Origin: Physcia stellaris
Lineage: Eukaryota; Ascomycota; Lecanoromycetes; Caliciales; Physciaceae
Assembly: GCA_018902385.1 (NCBI GenBank)
Contig: JABSSW010000025.1
Coordinates: 496,001-560,000, forward strand
DNA length: 64,000 nucleotides
Reading direction: 5' to 3'
In this document: positions 12,196-22,209 of the stretch, one piece after another
Position numbering within the stretch: the stretch's first letter is position 1
Layout of the letters: each line of letters opens with the position of its first letter
Position numbers and translations under genes: made by a program
Notes under the pieces: generated by a model
What the model was told of the DNA's origin: nothing
The model's input: only the letters and a program-made list of their open reading frames with translations
The model's database searches: none

Positions 12196-13484
12196 ATGCC
12201 CAAACCCGAAAGCCGCCAAGAAATCCTCAGCAGACTGAAGAAGTCGGTAGCGGATGGGAACATCATCGTTGGTGCCGGCGCAGGTGAATGTTCCCGGAAA
12301 CGGCTTGCTTGTTCTCCCTCCTTTTCCACACCCCTCCCCACCTATACTCCAATTTCCCTTTCCATTCTCCCCCTCTACCCTCCACCTCCCCCCTCCCTCC
12401 ATCCCCACCTCTACCATAAATCCTCTCCAAAAAAAAAAAGAACAAAAACGAGCCAAAAACTAACACATCCCCAACAACAAAAAGGCATCGGCCTAACAGC
12501 CAAATCCATCGAGCAAGGCGGCGCCGACCTGATCATCCTGTACAACTCGGGCCGCTACCGGATGGCAGGCCGGGGGTCGCTGGCGGGGCTGATGCCCTAC
12601 GGCGATGCGAACGGGGTTGTGCTGGAGATGGTATGTCTGGTTTTTATTTTCCTCCATTTTTTTTCTTTTTCGAGTAGGAGGCTTTTTGGGGGATTGGCTG
12701 CGGAGTTGTTGGTCATTTTTTGCTTCCTTCTCCGCACTCCTCTCGCTCGTGTGTCCAAATCTGGGGTTTGAAAGAGAGAAGATAAAAAAGCAAGAAAAGA
12801 AATATCCCCAGGAACCCCAATAAACTCGCACACGCGCCAACAAACAGACGGACGACTAACCCCCTCTCCCCAAAAAAGGCCAACGAAATCCTCCCCATAA
12901 TCAACTCCACCCCCGTCCTCGCCGGCGTCTGCGGCACAGACCCCTTCCGCAGCATGCCCACCTTCCTCACGCACCTGCGCAGCCTCGGCTTCGCCGGGAT
13001 CCAGAACTTCCCCACCGTAGGCCTAATCGACGGCACCTTCCGCGCCAACCTCGAAGAAACAGGCATGTCCTACAGCGCCGAAGTATCCATGATCCGCGCC
13101 GCGCACGAGCTAGACCTGCTCACCGCGCCGTACGTCTTCAACCCCGAGGAAGCGGCGCAGATGGCCTCCGCCGGGGCCGATATCTTGGTCGCGCATATGG
13201 GACTCACGACGTCCGGGAGTGTGGGGGCGCAGACGGCGTTGAGTTTGGAGGAGTGCGTGGGGCGGGTGCAGGCGATTGCGGATCGGGGGAGGGAGGTTAA
13301 TGGGGAGGTTTTGGTGCTTTGCCATGGGGGGCCGATTGCGAGTCCTGAGGATGCGAGGTACGTGCTTGGGAGGACGAGGGGGGTGCACGGGTTTTTTGGG
13401 GCGAGTTCCGTGGAGAGGTTGCCGGTTGAGAAGGCGGTCACGGAGACGGTGAGGGAGTTTAAGGGGTTGAGGGTGGAGGGGTGA
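12196..13484 (+). CDS. Phosphoenolpyruvate hydrolase-like TIM-barrel protein (Tm-1 C-terminal type)
   Basis: Three exons (12196-12283, 12485-12630, 12879-13484) encode 279 aa. The protein matches the PEP-hydrolase-like/TIM-barrel signal-transduction family (Pfam PF09370 type). Family blocks are [22 protein letters not shown] across the first junction, [56 protein letters not shown] and the C-terminal CHGGPI and [12 protein letters not shown]. In many bacteria, plants and fungi this domain is found with UPF0261, in plant Tm-1 as one polypeptide; here the partner is the divergent neighbour. The biochemical reaction is not established for this family. Introns are larger than average here (201 and 248 bp) and contain A- and T-rich tracts. 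Confidence 0.9.
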
Positions 13485-14086
13485 TGCTGTGGGGATTGGG
13501 TTGATGGGGGCTTGGAGGTGGATTGCGGTTTATTGTAGATATGAATGATGGTCTTCTTGTTGAGTGAAAGTGCAGCAGAGGAGTATTTAGAGCACCATGT
13601 TCAGGAAAAAGCATCTCGCGTTGGGGATATCTACTCCCTTGCGCCTAGAATCGGTCAGAGGCTATCTGGAGATCTCTCAGAGCTCCTAAACCGTCTTTGA
13701 AAGTTTTGTTCGGATCGCCACTGGTTCCCAGGAAGGAACCCCTGAGCCTTCCATAAAAGATATCAAGCGAATTCCCGCCAAAGAAAAACTTCCCTGCTTC
13801 CTTCCCAATTGCATACAGAAAAGCAGTGAAATACTCACAAGATTTATCCCAAGGGTTCTGCAGGTTCTTTAGGTGATTTGGTAAGGCTTCGAAAAGGGCT
13901 CTGTGGGCTTTGGAAGAAGCGTTGAAAGCGAATCCAGGAAACCATTCAAAGTGTTGCCAGAATACTGGAGTCATATCCATAGAGACCCTGTCGAAAAGCT
14001 AAACTTAGAGCCAACGGGGGAACTCAACGCCGCTTAGACCGCCCTATAAGTCACGTCACATCTCCGCGTTTGCTATCTAAGCTGGT
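13485..14086. other. Interval with one weak hypothetical ORF
   Basis: Apart from the minus-strand ORF at 13645-13980, nothing is recognisable here. Confidence 0.5.
13645..13980 (-). CDS. Hypothetical protein, 111 aa, possibly a gene fragment
   Basis: An intact minus-strand ORF of 111 codons begins MDMTPVFWQHFEWFPGF and is rich in Phe/Trp/Leu. The composition is protein-like. It vaguely resembles the segment between N-terminal helices of fungal cytochromes P450 of the group that carries a WxxxFP-like stretch, but there is no heme-binding Cys motif or I-helix nearby, so this is not a claim. It could be a relic or a lineage-specific gene. Confidence 0.3.
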   Translation of the reverse strand: MDMTPVFWQHFEWFPGFAFNASSKAHRALFEALPNHLKNLQNPWDKSCEYFTAFLYAIGKEAGKFFFGGNSLDIFYGRLRGSFLGTSGDPNKTFKDGLGALRDLQIASDRF

Positions 14087-15893
14087 TTATGCGGTGGCAA
14101 TCGAGAATAGATTCGAAACCCAGCCACCCACAGTATCGTCCCATTGGTCCTCGGCAAAGGTCGACGCGTTTAGCTGGTGATAGATGAAAAAGTTGGTGGT
14201 GATGGCGGGTTTTAAGCCAGCTAGTCTGGCGAACGGATAGGGCGTAGTAGGCGTGCTGGGTATCGGTCTGAACCCGTGCTCCGTAATACCCAACGACACG
14301 AGCCGCTTGTCTTTGACACAGAATCCGTATTGCAAGTCCGACATGTCTCCTGACTTTGAGGCTATCGTTACAAGATCAGATTTCTGAATCCCGGCGGGGT
14401 CTATATTCTCAGGAGAGTTATCTGCATCAGTTTGAATCAGATATAAGGAAGATTTAGATTCTTTGATGTAAGCTGTGCTACTGACATGTGGAGAATGAAC
14501 CGTCGTGGCCAAAGACGATGGCCACCAACGCTTCATCGCTGTAGGACCCGTTTGTGTATTTGCCAGTGAACAAAGTCTCCGTGAATTTTTCTGCGAAGGA
14601 GGATGTAAAAGGAGCTGCAAAAAGGAGGCTGTTGTTCTGACGTGAACCTTGAAGCTTGGCTGTGCTGTTCTTCCAGGTCCAGACCGGTTTTGGTACGGCC
14701 AGTGTGGCTGTCGTCGTAGCACTTACCGAGCCTGCGGTGGTATTTGGTGGATCAAATATGAATTCATCCGATGACGTTAACACCGTGAGCGAGCCCTCTA
14801 GGAATGTGATATTCTCATCGATGGATTCATAAACCAATGATGTATTGAAAGAGGTTGTTTCTGGATTGACGGTGACGGCCAGATGTCGGGAAGTTGATGC
14901 TGCGGTGAATTGAGAGATATTTGCGAACTCGGGGTTTGAATTACCCCAAGCGCCGTCGTTGATTTGTACACAGGCCAGACTGTTGTTCACCGAGATGTAG
15001 AAGACTGCCTACACAGATTAGTCCCGGAGCTATCGTAAGACCCAGTCCATCGAATGAAAGACTCACGTTTGTGGGTGAGAACGAGACTGCAGTGCTGCCA
15101 TTGCCCGGAATACTATAGTTTCGTGAGGGAAGGTTAACTGCTGCTATAGGCGTACGAGTCCTAGCATTCGAGGCTACCACATAATTTGTGTCTGCTCTCC
15201 CTTCGCCTGAGGATGATGAGTGAGAAGCCTGGCGTATGAGCCCAGAAAGATCTTGAAAAAACAGACGCCGATCTCCATTGGGAAGAGCCAGAGCAGCAAT
15301 AGATGTATCGTCAAGTATTTGTTTATCAGTGAGCGGCGATGTACTGGGACTCGAGCTAAGAAGAGATGTGAGTCCCAATACAATTTGAGACAGGAGACGA
15401 TGTACCTTGAAGGAGACGTGCTGGCTACAGCACTTGGGACCATTGTCGATACATTGCTACTGGCACTCTGCCTCTTCAGTCCTAAACCCATGCCGATGCC
15501 TACAGCTAAACCCACGATGACAGCGGCTATTATCGCTGTTATAACAATAACCATGCGAGACGACAGGCGACTTGATGGGGATGTCGCTAGACTACCAGTC
15601 TGCAGAGAGTTTCGCTTCTCATCGGTAGGTATAGCCTCTGGCGGAGAGTCGCTGTAGAAGATTTCAGGAGCAGCAACGAGAGCTATCTGTGAGATGTGTT
15701 ATTTTAATATTAGATTCGTGATACGGTCACTAACCTGAGGAGCATCACCATCTCTGCTGCTTTCTGGTGCCACTACAGCATGATCGCGTTCCGGAGCCGC
15801 CAGAGTGGCATCGTGTTTGATCAGCTCAAGTGTAGAGTGTTGCGGCGATTTTGGCGACAGGGGTAGTTCTACGGATCCGGCCATGTCCTTCAT
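14087..15893 (-). CDS. Single-pass membrane protein with a fucose-lectin-like extracellular domain
   Basis: Five exons on the minus strand (15735-15893, 15406-15686, 15067-15355, 14486-15008, 14087-14421) give 528 aa. A short acidic N-terminus contains APEIFYSDSPPEAIP, a motif commonly seen before the membrane helix in this kind of fungal protein. It is followed by one strong transmembrane helix (VIVITAIIAAVIVGLAVGIG) and a Ser/Thr-rich stalk. The large C-terminal region has repeated short motifs of the type RRLFFQDLSGLIRQ, AVFYISVNNSLACVQ and VSLGITEHGFRPI, resembling blades of fungal fucose-specific lectin propellers. It has many N-glycosylation sequons. Orientation (type II, C-terminus outside) and sugar binding are inferred. 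An alternative start is the Met at 15884. Confidence 0.72.
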
Positions 15894-17414
15894 TGAGAGT
15901 GCAAAGGCCACGGAGGAAGATCAAGCGTTATTTACTTCATTGCATGCGCCGCACAGCCTGGAACCAAAGCCCCTCATGCAGATGTGATGTAGGACTTGCA
16001 GCACCTGCATGAATTCTGTAGGCGTTTTCAAGGCGTCCTTTGATGGGGCAACCTATTATAGTCGGCGCAGAAAGCCAATTTTCGCTGCACATGGACAAGG
16101 TCGCGTCGCCCTGTCCTTGGAGACCCTGCATGCTATCTCAAAACCAAAGTGAGTACATCGTCTCTAGTGACCTACATTGTGACAAGCGTTCAGTGCTGAC
16201 TCCAGTGCCTACAGATTCAAATGACCTAGACACCACCTAGCTCTTCGCATGGCTGGCATAAGAATGAAATTGCAAAGCCTCTTCTGTGTTAGGTATACTT
16301 AGGTACGCAGCTCTCAGTACCACGACTCAATCAGGACTGAAAGCCGCCAGTCATCCACGTCTTTGCTCGCTTGGACGAAATGAACGGAGATGGACTAGCG
16401 CTTGACACCTGCATCGGGGACATATGGCGGCAAAGGCATTGTATGGTCGAAGCGGAATACCTTACCCCGAGCAGAACCCTATGTTGTACATATGCCTCTC
16501 AAACCCTACCTAATTAAACCGTGCGGTGGTGCATCCCACTCTACCATCCCCCAACTACATGTAGATAATTGGGTATAGAGCTCCACAAACAGAAAAGGCA
16601 TCCGAGTACAATCGACGCAAACTACAAGTATCCAAAGAAGCACATGCAAGAGAATAACCCAGAGGATTCGAATATGACCTCCCAGTGACGCTCTACAACG
16701 ACGCATCTACCTTCGCAACAGTTCTTTTTCTTTGAAGGGTGATGGAGACTGAAGATTTGACGCTCCAGTGATGGGGATAGACGAAGGGATAGGGAAAGTC
16801 AAGATGTGGCAAAAAATCTTGCAAAGTGGAGAAAAGAGAGCAGATAGATCCACGTGAGAATGGTCACGAACTAAGGTAGACGGAACGAAACTTGTGGCGC
16901 TGAAAGAAATCAAGGCTCATCAGGTAGTGGGAGGCGATGATAAGCAAATACTTCAAGATAGCAGATGGCGGATGCAAGGCTAAGGATGCATGATGTATGG
17001 TCGCTGTTGATGGACGCGAGATCTTGGATGGTGTGGTGAGAAGCAGAAAAAAGGTTTACGTTCGGGAGTCGGCTAAAGCTACTATTTATCGGGTTAGCTC
17101 AGCATAAGGATAGTAAGGCAGAAATACGGAGGAGCGTGTGTTGATAGGAAAAGGTAGGTAATGCAATGAGAGAATGAAATTTGAGATGTAGGCGCTTGCA
17201 TGTCCTAAGCTTTGGCTCTGATGGATGTGTATGTGTATCGTCTAGCGTCCACGTACTCCCTGAAGTCCGGCTTTGCTCGATCGAACTTTTTGGGGTTCAT
17301 TAGTCTCAAATTTCTATAGTGTTTTATACGCCATCGCTATGGTTCAAAGACGTCCGATCCTATCCTAATTCCATCAACGGCAAGTCTGGAGAGCCTAATT
17401 TGGACCTCGTCACG
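15894..17414. other. Gene-poor interval, 1.5 kb
   Basis: Only short overlapping ORFs under 70 codons on both strands. No recognisable protein, RNA gene or repeat was found. Confidence 0.55.
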
Positions 17415-18717
17415 TCAGGAAGAGTAACAGACCTCCACTCCTAGGCCCCTGACCATGTTTTCCCTACCCTTCAGATCAATATTAACTCCACAGCTATACA
17501 GCAGCTCTTTCACACGTCCTTCCCACAAAAGGCCTATATTGCCCCTCCGGTCCATCCTCGCCTTCAGTACCCCAGCTACCTTATCTTGCTCTGCATCTCC
17601 CTTCCCTTTGACAGCCTGTTTTATTCTCCCTAATTTCTTCCTCGCCCACTCCACATCATCCGCAACCTCTTCTTTGAGCCGCCATAATTCCATCCCAACA
17701 ACAAGATCGCTCTCATAGCTGTAGACATTGAAATCAAAGCGCGTGCTCAGCGCCAATAGCGGTGATGCTACGACGCTGTAGCTGGAGCTTAGGTTTCCCA
17801 TCAATGGGTTCAACGTTAGGGTCATCGTGTACGGAAAGCCAGTATGCCGTGGGAGAGTCGAGAAGCGGAGGCCCGTGCTGATGCCGCCAGATTTGTTGAG
17901 TGGTGAAAAATAGCATTCCCCACCTACAGAGAGGCGTGCTGCAGGGAGAGCCTGGAAAGACGATGGTGAGATATTAGGACTCATAGGACCGGCGGTGTCG
18001 AGACCCTGGTAGAGTGAATGACGTCCGGTGTCATGGACATGCTCTTGGGGATCCGGTCCGAAATTGTACAGGCCCCTTACCCCGAGCAGAGCGCTGTCGG
18101 TGCTATATAGATACTCCGTGCTGTATTTTCCCCGATCATGCTGTAATAGCGCCAGCAAGCTCCCCCGTTCGGCAACCGAGAGTCGCTCACGCATCGAACG
18201 TTGACTTGGCTTCGTGGAGTTAGCCGTCGAAGGTATAGCCCTTCCAAGGTACTCCTCGGTAGGAACAGCCGCCCATATAGTAAGGCATCCCGTCTGTCGA
18301 TGCGTTTTCCACCCTGCCATACTTCCCACCACCATGGTTCGTCGGGGCGACGCAGATCCTGAAGGCGGCGGTAACCGGGAAATATATGGCTGAGGCTGAG
18401 TGTGGAGCTTGCGGAAGGGACTAGGAGGGGAAGGGAGGAGTAGAGGTAGGAGAGGGAACCGTCGACGAGTCCAACGGAGCGAAGGGTGTAAGATGTTGCG
18501 AATGTTGGTGTAGAGAGACTAGAGAGGGAGAAGCGAAGCCCGGTGGGTGTTTGGAAGTCGAGGAGAGCTGTGGATCCTTGAGCAATGGTCGACTTAATTT
18601 CGAAGATTGAAGGTTCTGACCTTGAGATGTGGCTGTCAATGAACCGTATGAGTTGTCTCTATCCCATTGAGAGGCAATGTAAAAGGCATTTTGGACATAG
18701 TCCATGAAGTCCAACAT
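17415..18717 (-). CDS. MDM10: Mitochondrial distribution and morphology protein Mdm10 (ERMES), with an apparent one-base frameshift
   Basis: Exon 1 (18621-18717) encodes [18 protein letters not shown]..., the signature start of Mdm10, and joins in frame to exon 2 (from 18567) with [32 protein letters not shown] and [10 protein letters not shown]. Mdm10 is a 19-stranded mitochondrial outer-membrane beta-barrel of the ER-mitochondria encounter structure, also linked to SAM. In the conserved [10 protein letters not shown] / [17 protein letters not shown] block the frame changes exactly at a run of five C on the plus strand (18162-18166); one more base would restore it. The downstream frame then continues intact to TGA at 17415, with [20 protein letters not shown] and the family C-terminus. 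Total coding length is one base short of a multiple of three. This is either a sequencing or assembly error or a genuine frameshift. Confidence 0.88.
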
Positions 18718-21528
18718 CGTATGCTGGGATGCTCAAGCCGCCGAGCATAGCAACTGCGTACTGCTCTTTCCTCGGACGCATTCATTGATATGCGCCGTGG
18801 CCAGTTGGTGTTGCCATGGAGTGCACATGTATTGCACAGACGATCGCGCCAGGTCAATAAAGCATCGAGCCACAAAGATGGGGATGCCACTATAAAAAGC
18901 TAAGCGCTCGGCGCGCTAATTCAGCCCTCCTCGATTGGCTCATCTTAAAATGATTGATCTGACTAAGCTATGACAAATCATAAGTTTGCTCATGAGTCAT
19001 GAGGTCAAGACGAAAAATAACTATTAAAGTCGAAAAACTATCAACATTTCTCTACAAGTTGTATGATGCTGAACAAGAAAAAGAAACTTTCTGCTTTTTT
19101 GTCAATTCGGAAGAATACTTCTGTCACCTGTGAAGTCTAGAGCAGGGCTAAGCCTTCTACAGGCGAATAGATATACTACGTCACACTTGGTGGATGGTAT
19201 TGGAATTCTTTGCCACAAGCATCCTTGCGTCACTGCGGAGCACCAACAGCGCTGTGCCACAGCTACCCGATGTTGGGCACCCCCGGAAAACACCTCTAAG
19301 GCTTCGTTTCGGGCTCTGATCCATTCAAATGCAGATTCTGGAGTATTTTCACCCCGATCCTTTCAGCACAGATCAATAACTTTGATTGGCACCTCAAGAA
19401 GTATGAGTTCAAGTTTATCCAACAAATTGTGAGTGACGAACAGGCTTCAACTTTGCACACGATTGCTCTCGTTGATGACACACTCTTCCAACGACGTTCA
19501 CCTATACTATTGATCGGAAACCTCCTATGAGATATGATCATACAAATTCGAATGACTTGGGCTAACTATTAGAACATGTCTTGAGAACGAGCTATGATAA
19601 AATCCTGCGATCCGGTTTCAAGGCCGATGAATTTCGAGAACGAAGACATCGTCTGACGACTCAGGCTCCCAAGATGCAACGTAATGCCAAAGGTCATGAA
19701 TTTGATTCCTTTCGCAAGGGAACGAAAAAAGCTCTCAAAGGAACTAATGAAAGCTCGAAAGTGATCGAGCTACATTTCCAAAAATTTAAACCACGATTAA
19801 TGATAAGTGTGAAGGCAGTGCCACTACGGCAATAGATGAGACGAATAGTGAGGTTTATGCTCCACAAGAAAGTGCAAGAAAACGAAAACGGGAAAAGTTT
19901 GGAGTGAGAAGCTCGAATGCTTTGCTGTACATACTTTCATTTACAGAGTACTACTTAGAGCCAAGGCCGCTGGACAGTAACTCACCATAGGCTCCCAATC
20001 AGATTGCTATCACAAACACTGCTCTAATCATATACATACCTTCACATCACTCCTTGTTATAATCCTACAACCATTGAGATCTATCATCTCATCCCATTAC
20101 CTCACAACGCATTCGCGCACGTCATCTCACTGCACATGATCTGACTGCATATGATCGCACTACATATGACTCTCATCTCATCCTTATCATCTCACCTTAA
20201 TCATGACTCAAAATATCAATGACTCGACATATAATCTGACTGCATATCATCTTACCGCATACCATCTGTCATCTCCATTTTCAACTCACCCAAACTATGA
20301 CTCAATGAATCGATGACTCGATCCATCTCCTCTTTCCTTTCTATTTCTCAATTCTCAACTGCAATCCCTTGTAGAACGATACAGCGAACATCAAAGTTGT
20401 ACCTATGAGAGAACCACCGTTCTTCCTGTCGCTGATCAGGAGTCTCCGCTATGGTTAGAATATGGTCTTGTTCGATGTTGTTTAGTTCAGCGACGTTTCT
20501 TACGCCGTTGATAAGACCCGGAGGAATATTTCACCCAAAGACTGGAGAGAAAAGACCTTCCAAACAATGGTGCATGAATGTAGTTCAAGGGACACTACGC
20601 CAGCTTCCTTTTAGCAAGGCCCCACGGAAAGATCGTCCTTGATGCCATCCACGCGGTTGAGATATCGAAGCCAGCCCAGCAACAACCACAAGACCTCGGA
20701 CAAATACAGAGGAACTGTATACCGGTGTCGCTAGAATTAAGGTAGACTACGAGGTCCAAGGCTTGACGGTAGGAGAAGAGAACCGAAAGGAGAGCGACTG
20801 GTAGAGATTTTTTTCCAGATTGGCGCATTATTGCTAAACGCTTGGAGGTACGTACCAAAGGACAGCTTGATCTCTAGCCGATGACGAAGGATCGAGATGC
20901 TAACTTGTGTCGTCGCAGAGTGATGTCAACGCCAGTCCACTGGCCCAAACTAGTGTGAAAATGAGATGATTTTCTTTCAAGATATCAAAATTGCTCGACT
21001 TTGCCTGTAAACGGCGATAAGCGCAGGGTTGTGGGTTTGGAATGAATGCATTTCCGAACTCGGCCAACCGCGTCTTCATTAGGTCAAGTTTTTGTTCAGG
21101 GCGAGTGGTCATTGATGATCCGGAAGTTGAAGTCCTATAAGCGGCTAATCCAGTTCTCTACTCCGGCTAACTCCTTCGAGGTTTTCTCGTATTTTCCCGT
21201 TGAAATCGGCATGTTTGCTCGGATCTGGCTCGTTTAGGAAATTCCCTTTGCTTCACAGACCTTGGCAAATCCGACTCTGACCCTCTACCATCCAGCACGA
21301 CTGTACATCGATCACGGTCGAGATCAATCAGCTTGAACCTACTTACAGCGACCGTTTCTCGCGGATCTCAAGATAGGACCCGTGAATGAGTAATATGCAT
21401 GCATCGTAAAGCTAAACGCCAAAACAGACTGCCGCTCCATGTCTACCAATACTTCATAACCGTTATTCCATTTTAATGTTCCGACTCAGCATCACCCCTC
21501 CAAAACCCCAATCTTTCGCACGCCCGTC
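18718..21528. other. Gene-poor interval with degenerate short repeats
   Basis: 2.8 kb. An ORF at 19581-19835 (84 codons, Lys/Arg-rich) resembles nothing I know. The rest has only short frames. A low-complexity segment lies at 20040-20340 (listed separately). Confidence 0.5.
20040..20340 (+). repeat. Degenerate low-complexity repeats (CATCTCAYTGCATATGATCTGACT-like)
   Basis: Words such as CATATGATCTGACTGCA, ATCTCATC and ATGACTCAA recur at irregular spacing of roughly 15-25 bp through about 300 bp. This looks like an old, diverged satellite. No coding frame crosses it. Confidence 0.5.
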
Positions 21529-22209
21529 TTACCATTTCCCACCCCAGCTACTCCCGCTCGACCCATGATGACTCCCATGGCTACTATGATGGCCCCCGTG
21601 GTGCGGTTTATCCTTGTACTTATCCTGCAACTTACTCCCCAGAATCGCACCCCCGATCGTGCCCAAGAATCCATGATTCCCCATCCGGTTGCCCGCAAAA
21701 TGTCCCGCCAGCCCGCCCGCAATCGCACCTCCTAGTCCCCTCTCCCCCTCCGGCGCATTCGGATCATACGGCCCCTGCTGCTGTCCAGGTGGTAGGTTCG
21801 GGTCTTGATACCCGCCACCTTGCATGTGCTGCTGATGTTGCGGATAATTTGGATCGGAGGGGTATGGCTGTCCATAGCCAGGCTGCTGCGGTGTGGAGTA
21901 GGGATCTTGTCCCGGGTAGCCTCCTTGGCCTGGTTGACCGTAATACCCCTGATGGCCCTGCGGGTTCGAGGTATCGTAAGCGCCGAACTGGCCGCCTTGC
22001 TGCCCGTGCTGGAAGCCGCCTTGGGAGGGGGGCCCGTAGGAGTCTTGTCGCTGCGGAGGCCCGTAGCCGGACGGAGCGTCGCCGTATTGCGGTGCTGGCG
22101 GTGGATAGCCTTGCTGGGGATAGCTTTGCGGGTGGGCGTAGTTGGGCTGGGGTGGATAGCCGCTGTTGGGTTGGTAGGAAGAGGGATACTGATTGTAGGG
22201 GTCTGACAT
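21529..22209 (-). CDS. Pro/Gln/Tyr/Gly-rich protein with a glycine-zipper domain
   Basis: A single intronless minus-strand ORF of 226 aa. Residues 1-155 are low-complexity (repeated GYPPQ, QGGYPGQ, PSDPNYPQ). A glycine-zipper segment follows (GLGGAIAGGLAGHFAGNRMG, then LGTIGGAILGSKLQDKYKD), and the tail is His/Gly/Ser-rich. Fungal proteins of this layout are common; membrane-associated or aggregation-prone behaviour is suggested by composition only, and the function is unknown. A plus-strand frame of similar length over the same bases is a shadow of the biased composition. Confidence 0.85.
   Translation of the reverse strand: MSDPYNQYPSSYQPNSGYPPQPNYAHPQSYPQQGYPPPAPQYGDAPSGYGPPQRQDSYGPPSQGGFQHGQQGGQFGAYDTSNPQGHQGYYGQPGQGGYPGQDPYSTPQQPGYGQPYPSDPNYPQHQQHMQGGGYQDPNLPPGQQQGPYDPNAPEGERGLGGAIAGGLAGHFAGNRMGNHGFLGTIGGAILGSKLQDKYKDKPHHGGHHSSHGSHHGSSGSSWGGKW

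Noticed and set aside
20040-20340. CRISPR-like array
   Set aside because: Repeats are degenerate, unevenly spaced and in a eukaryotic genome; it is a decayed low-complexity repeat.
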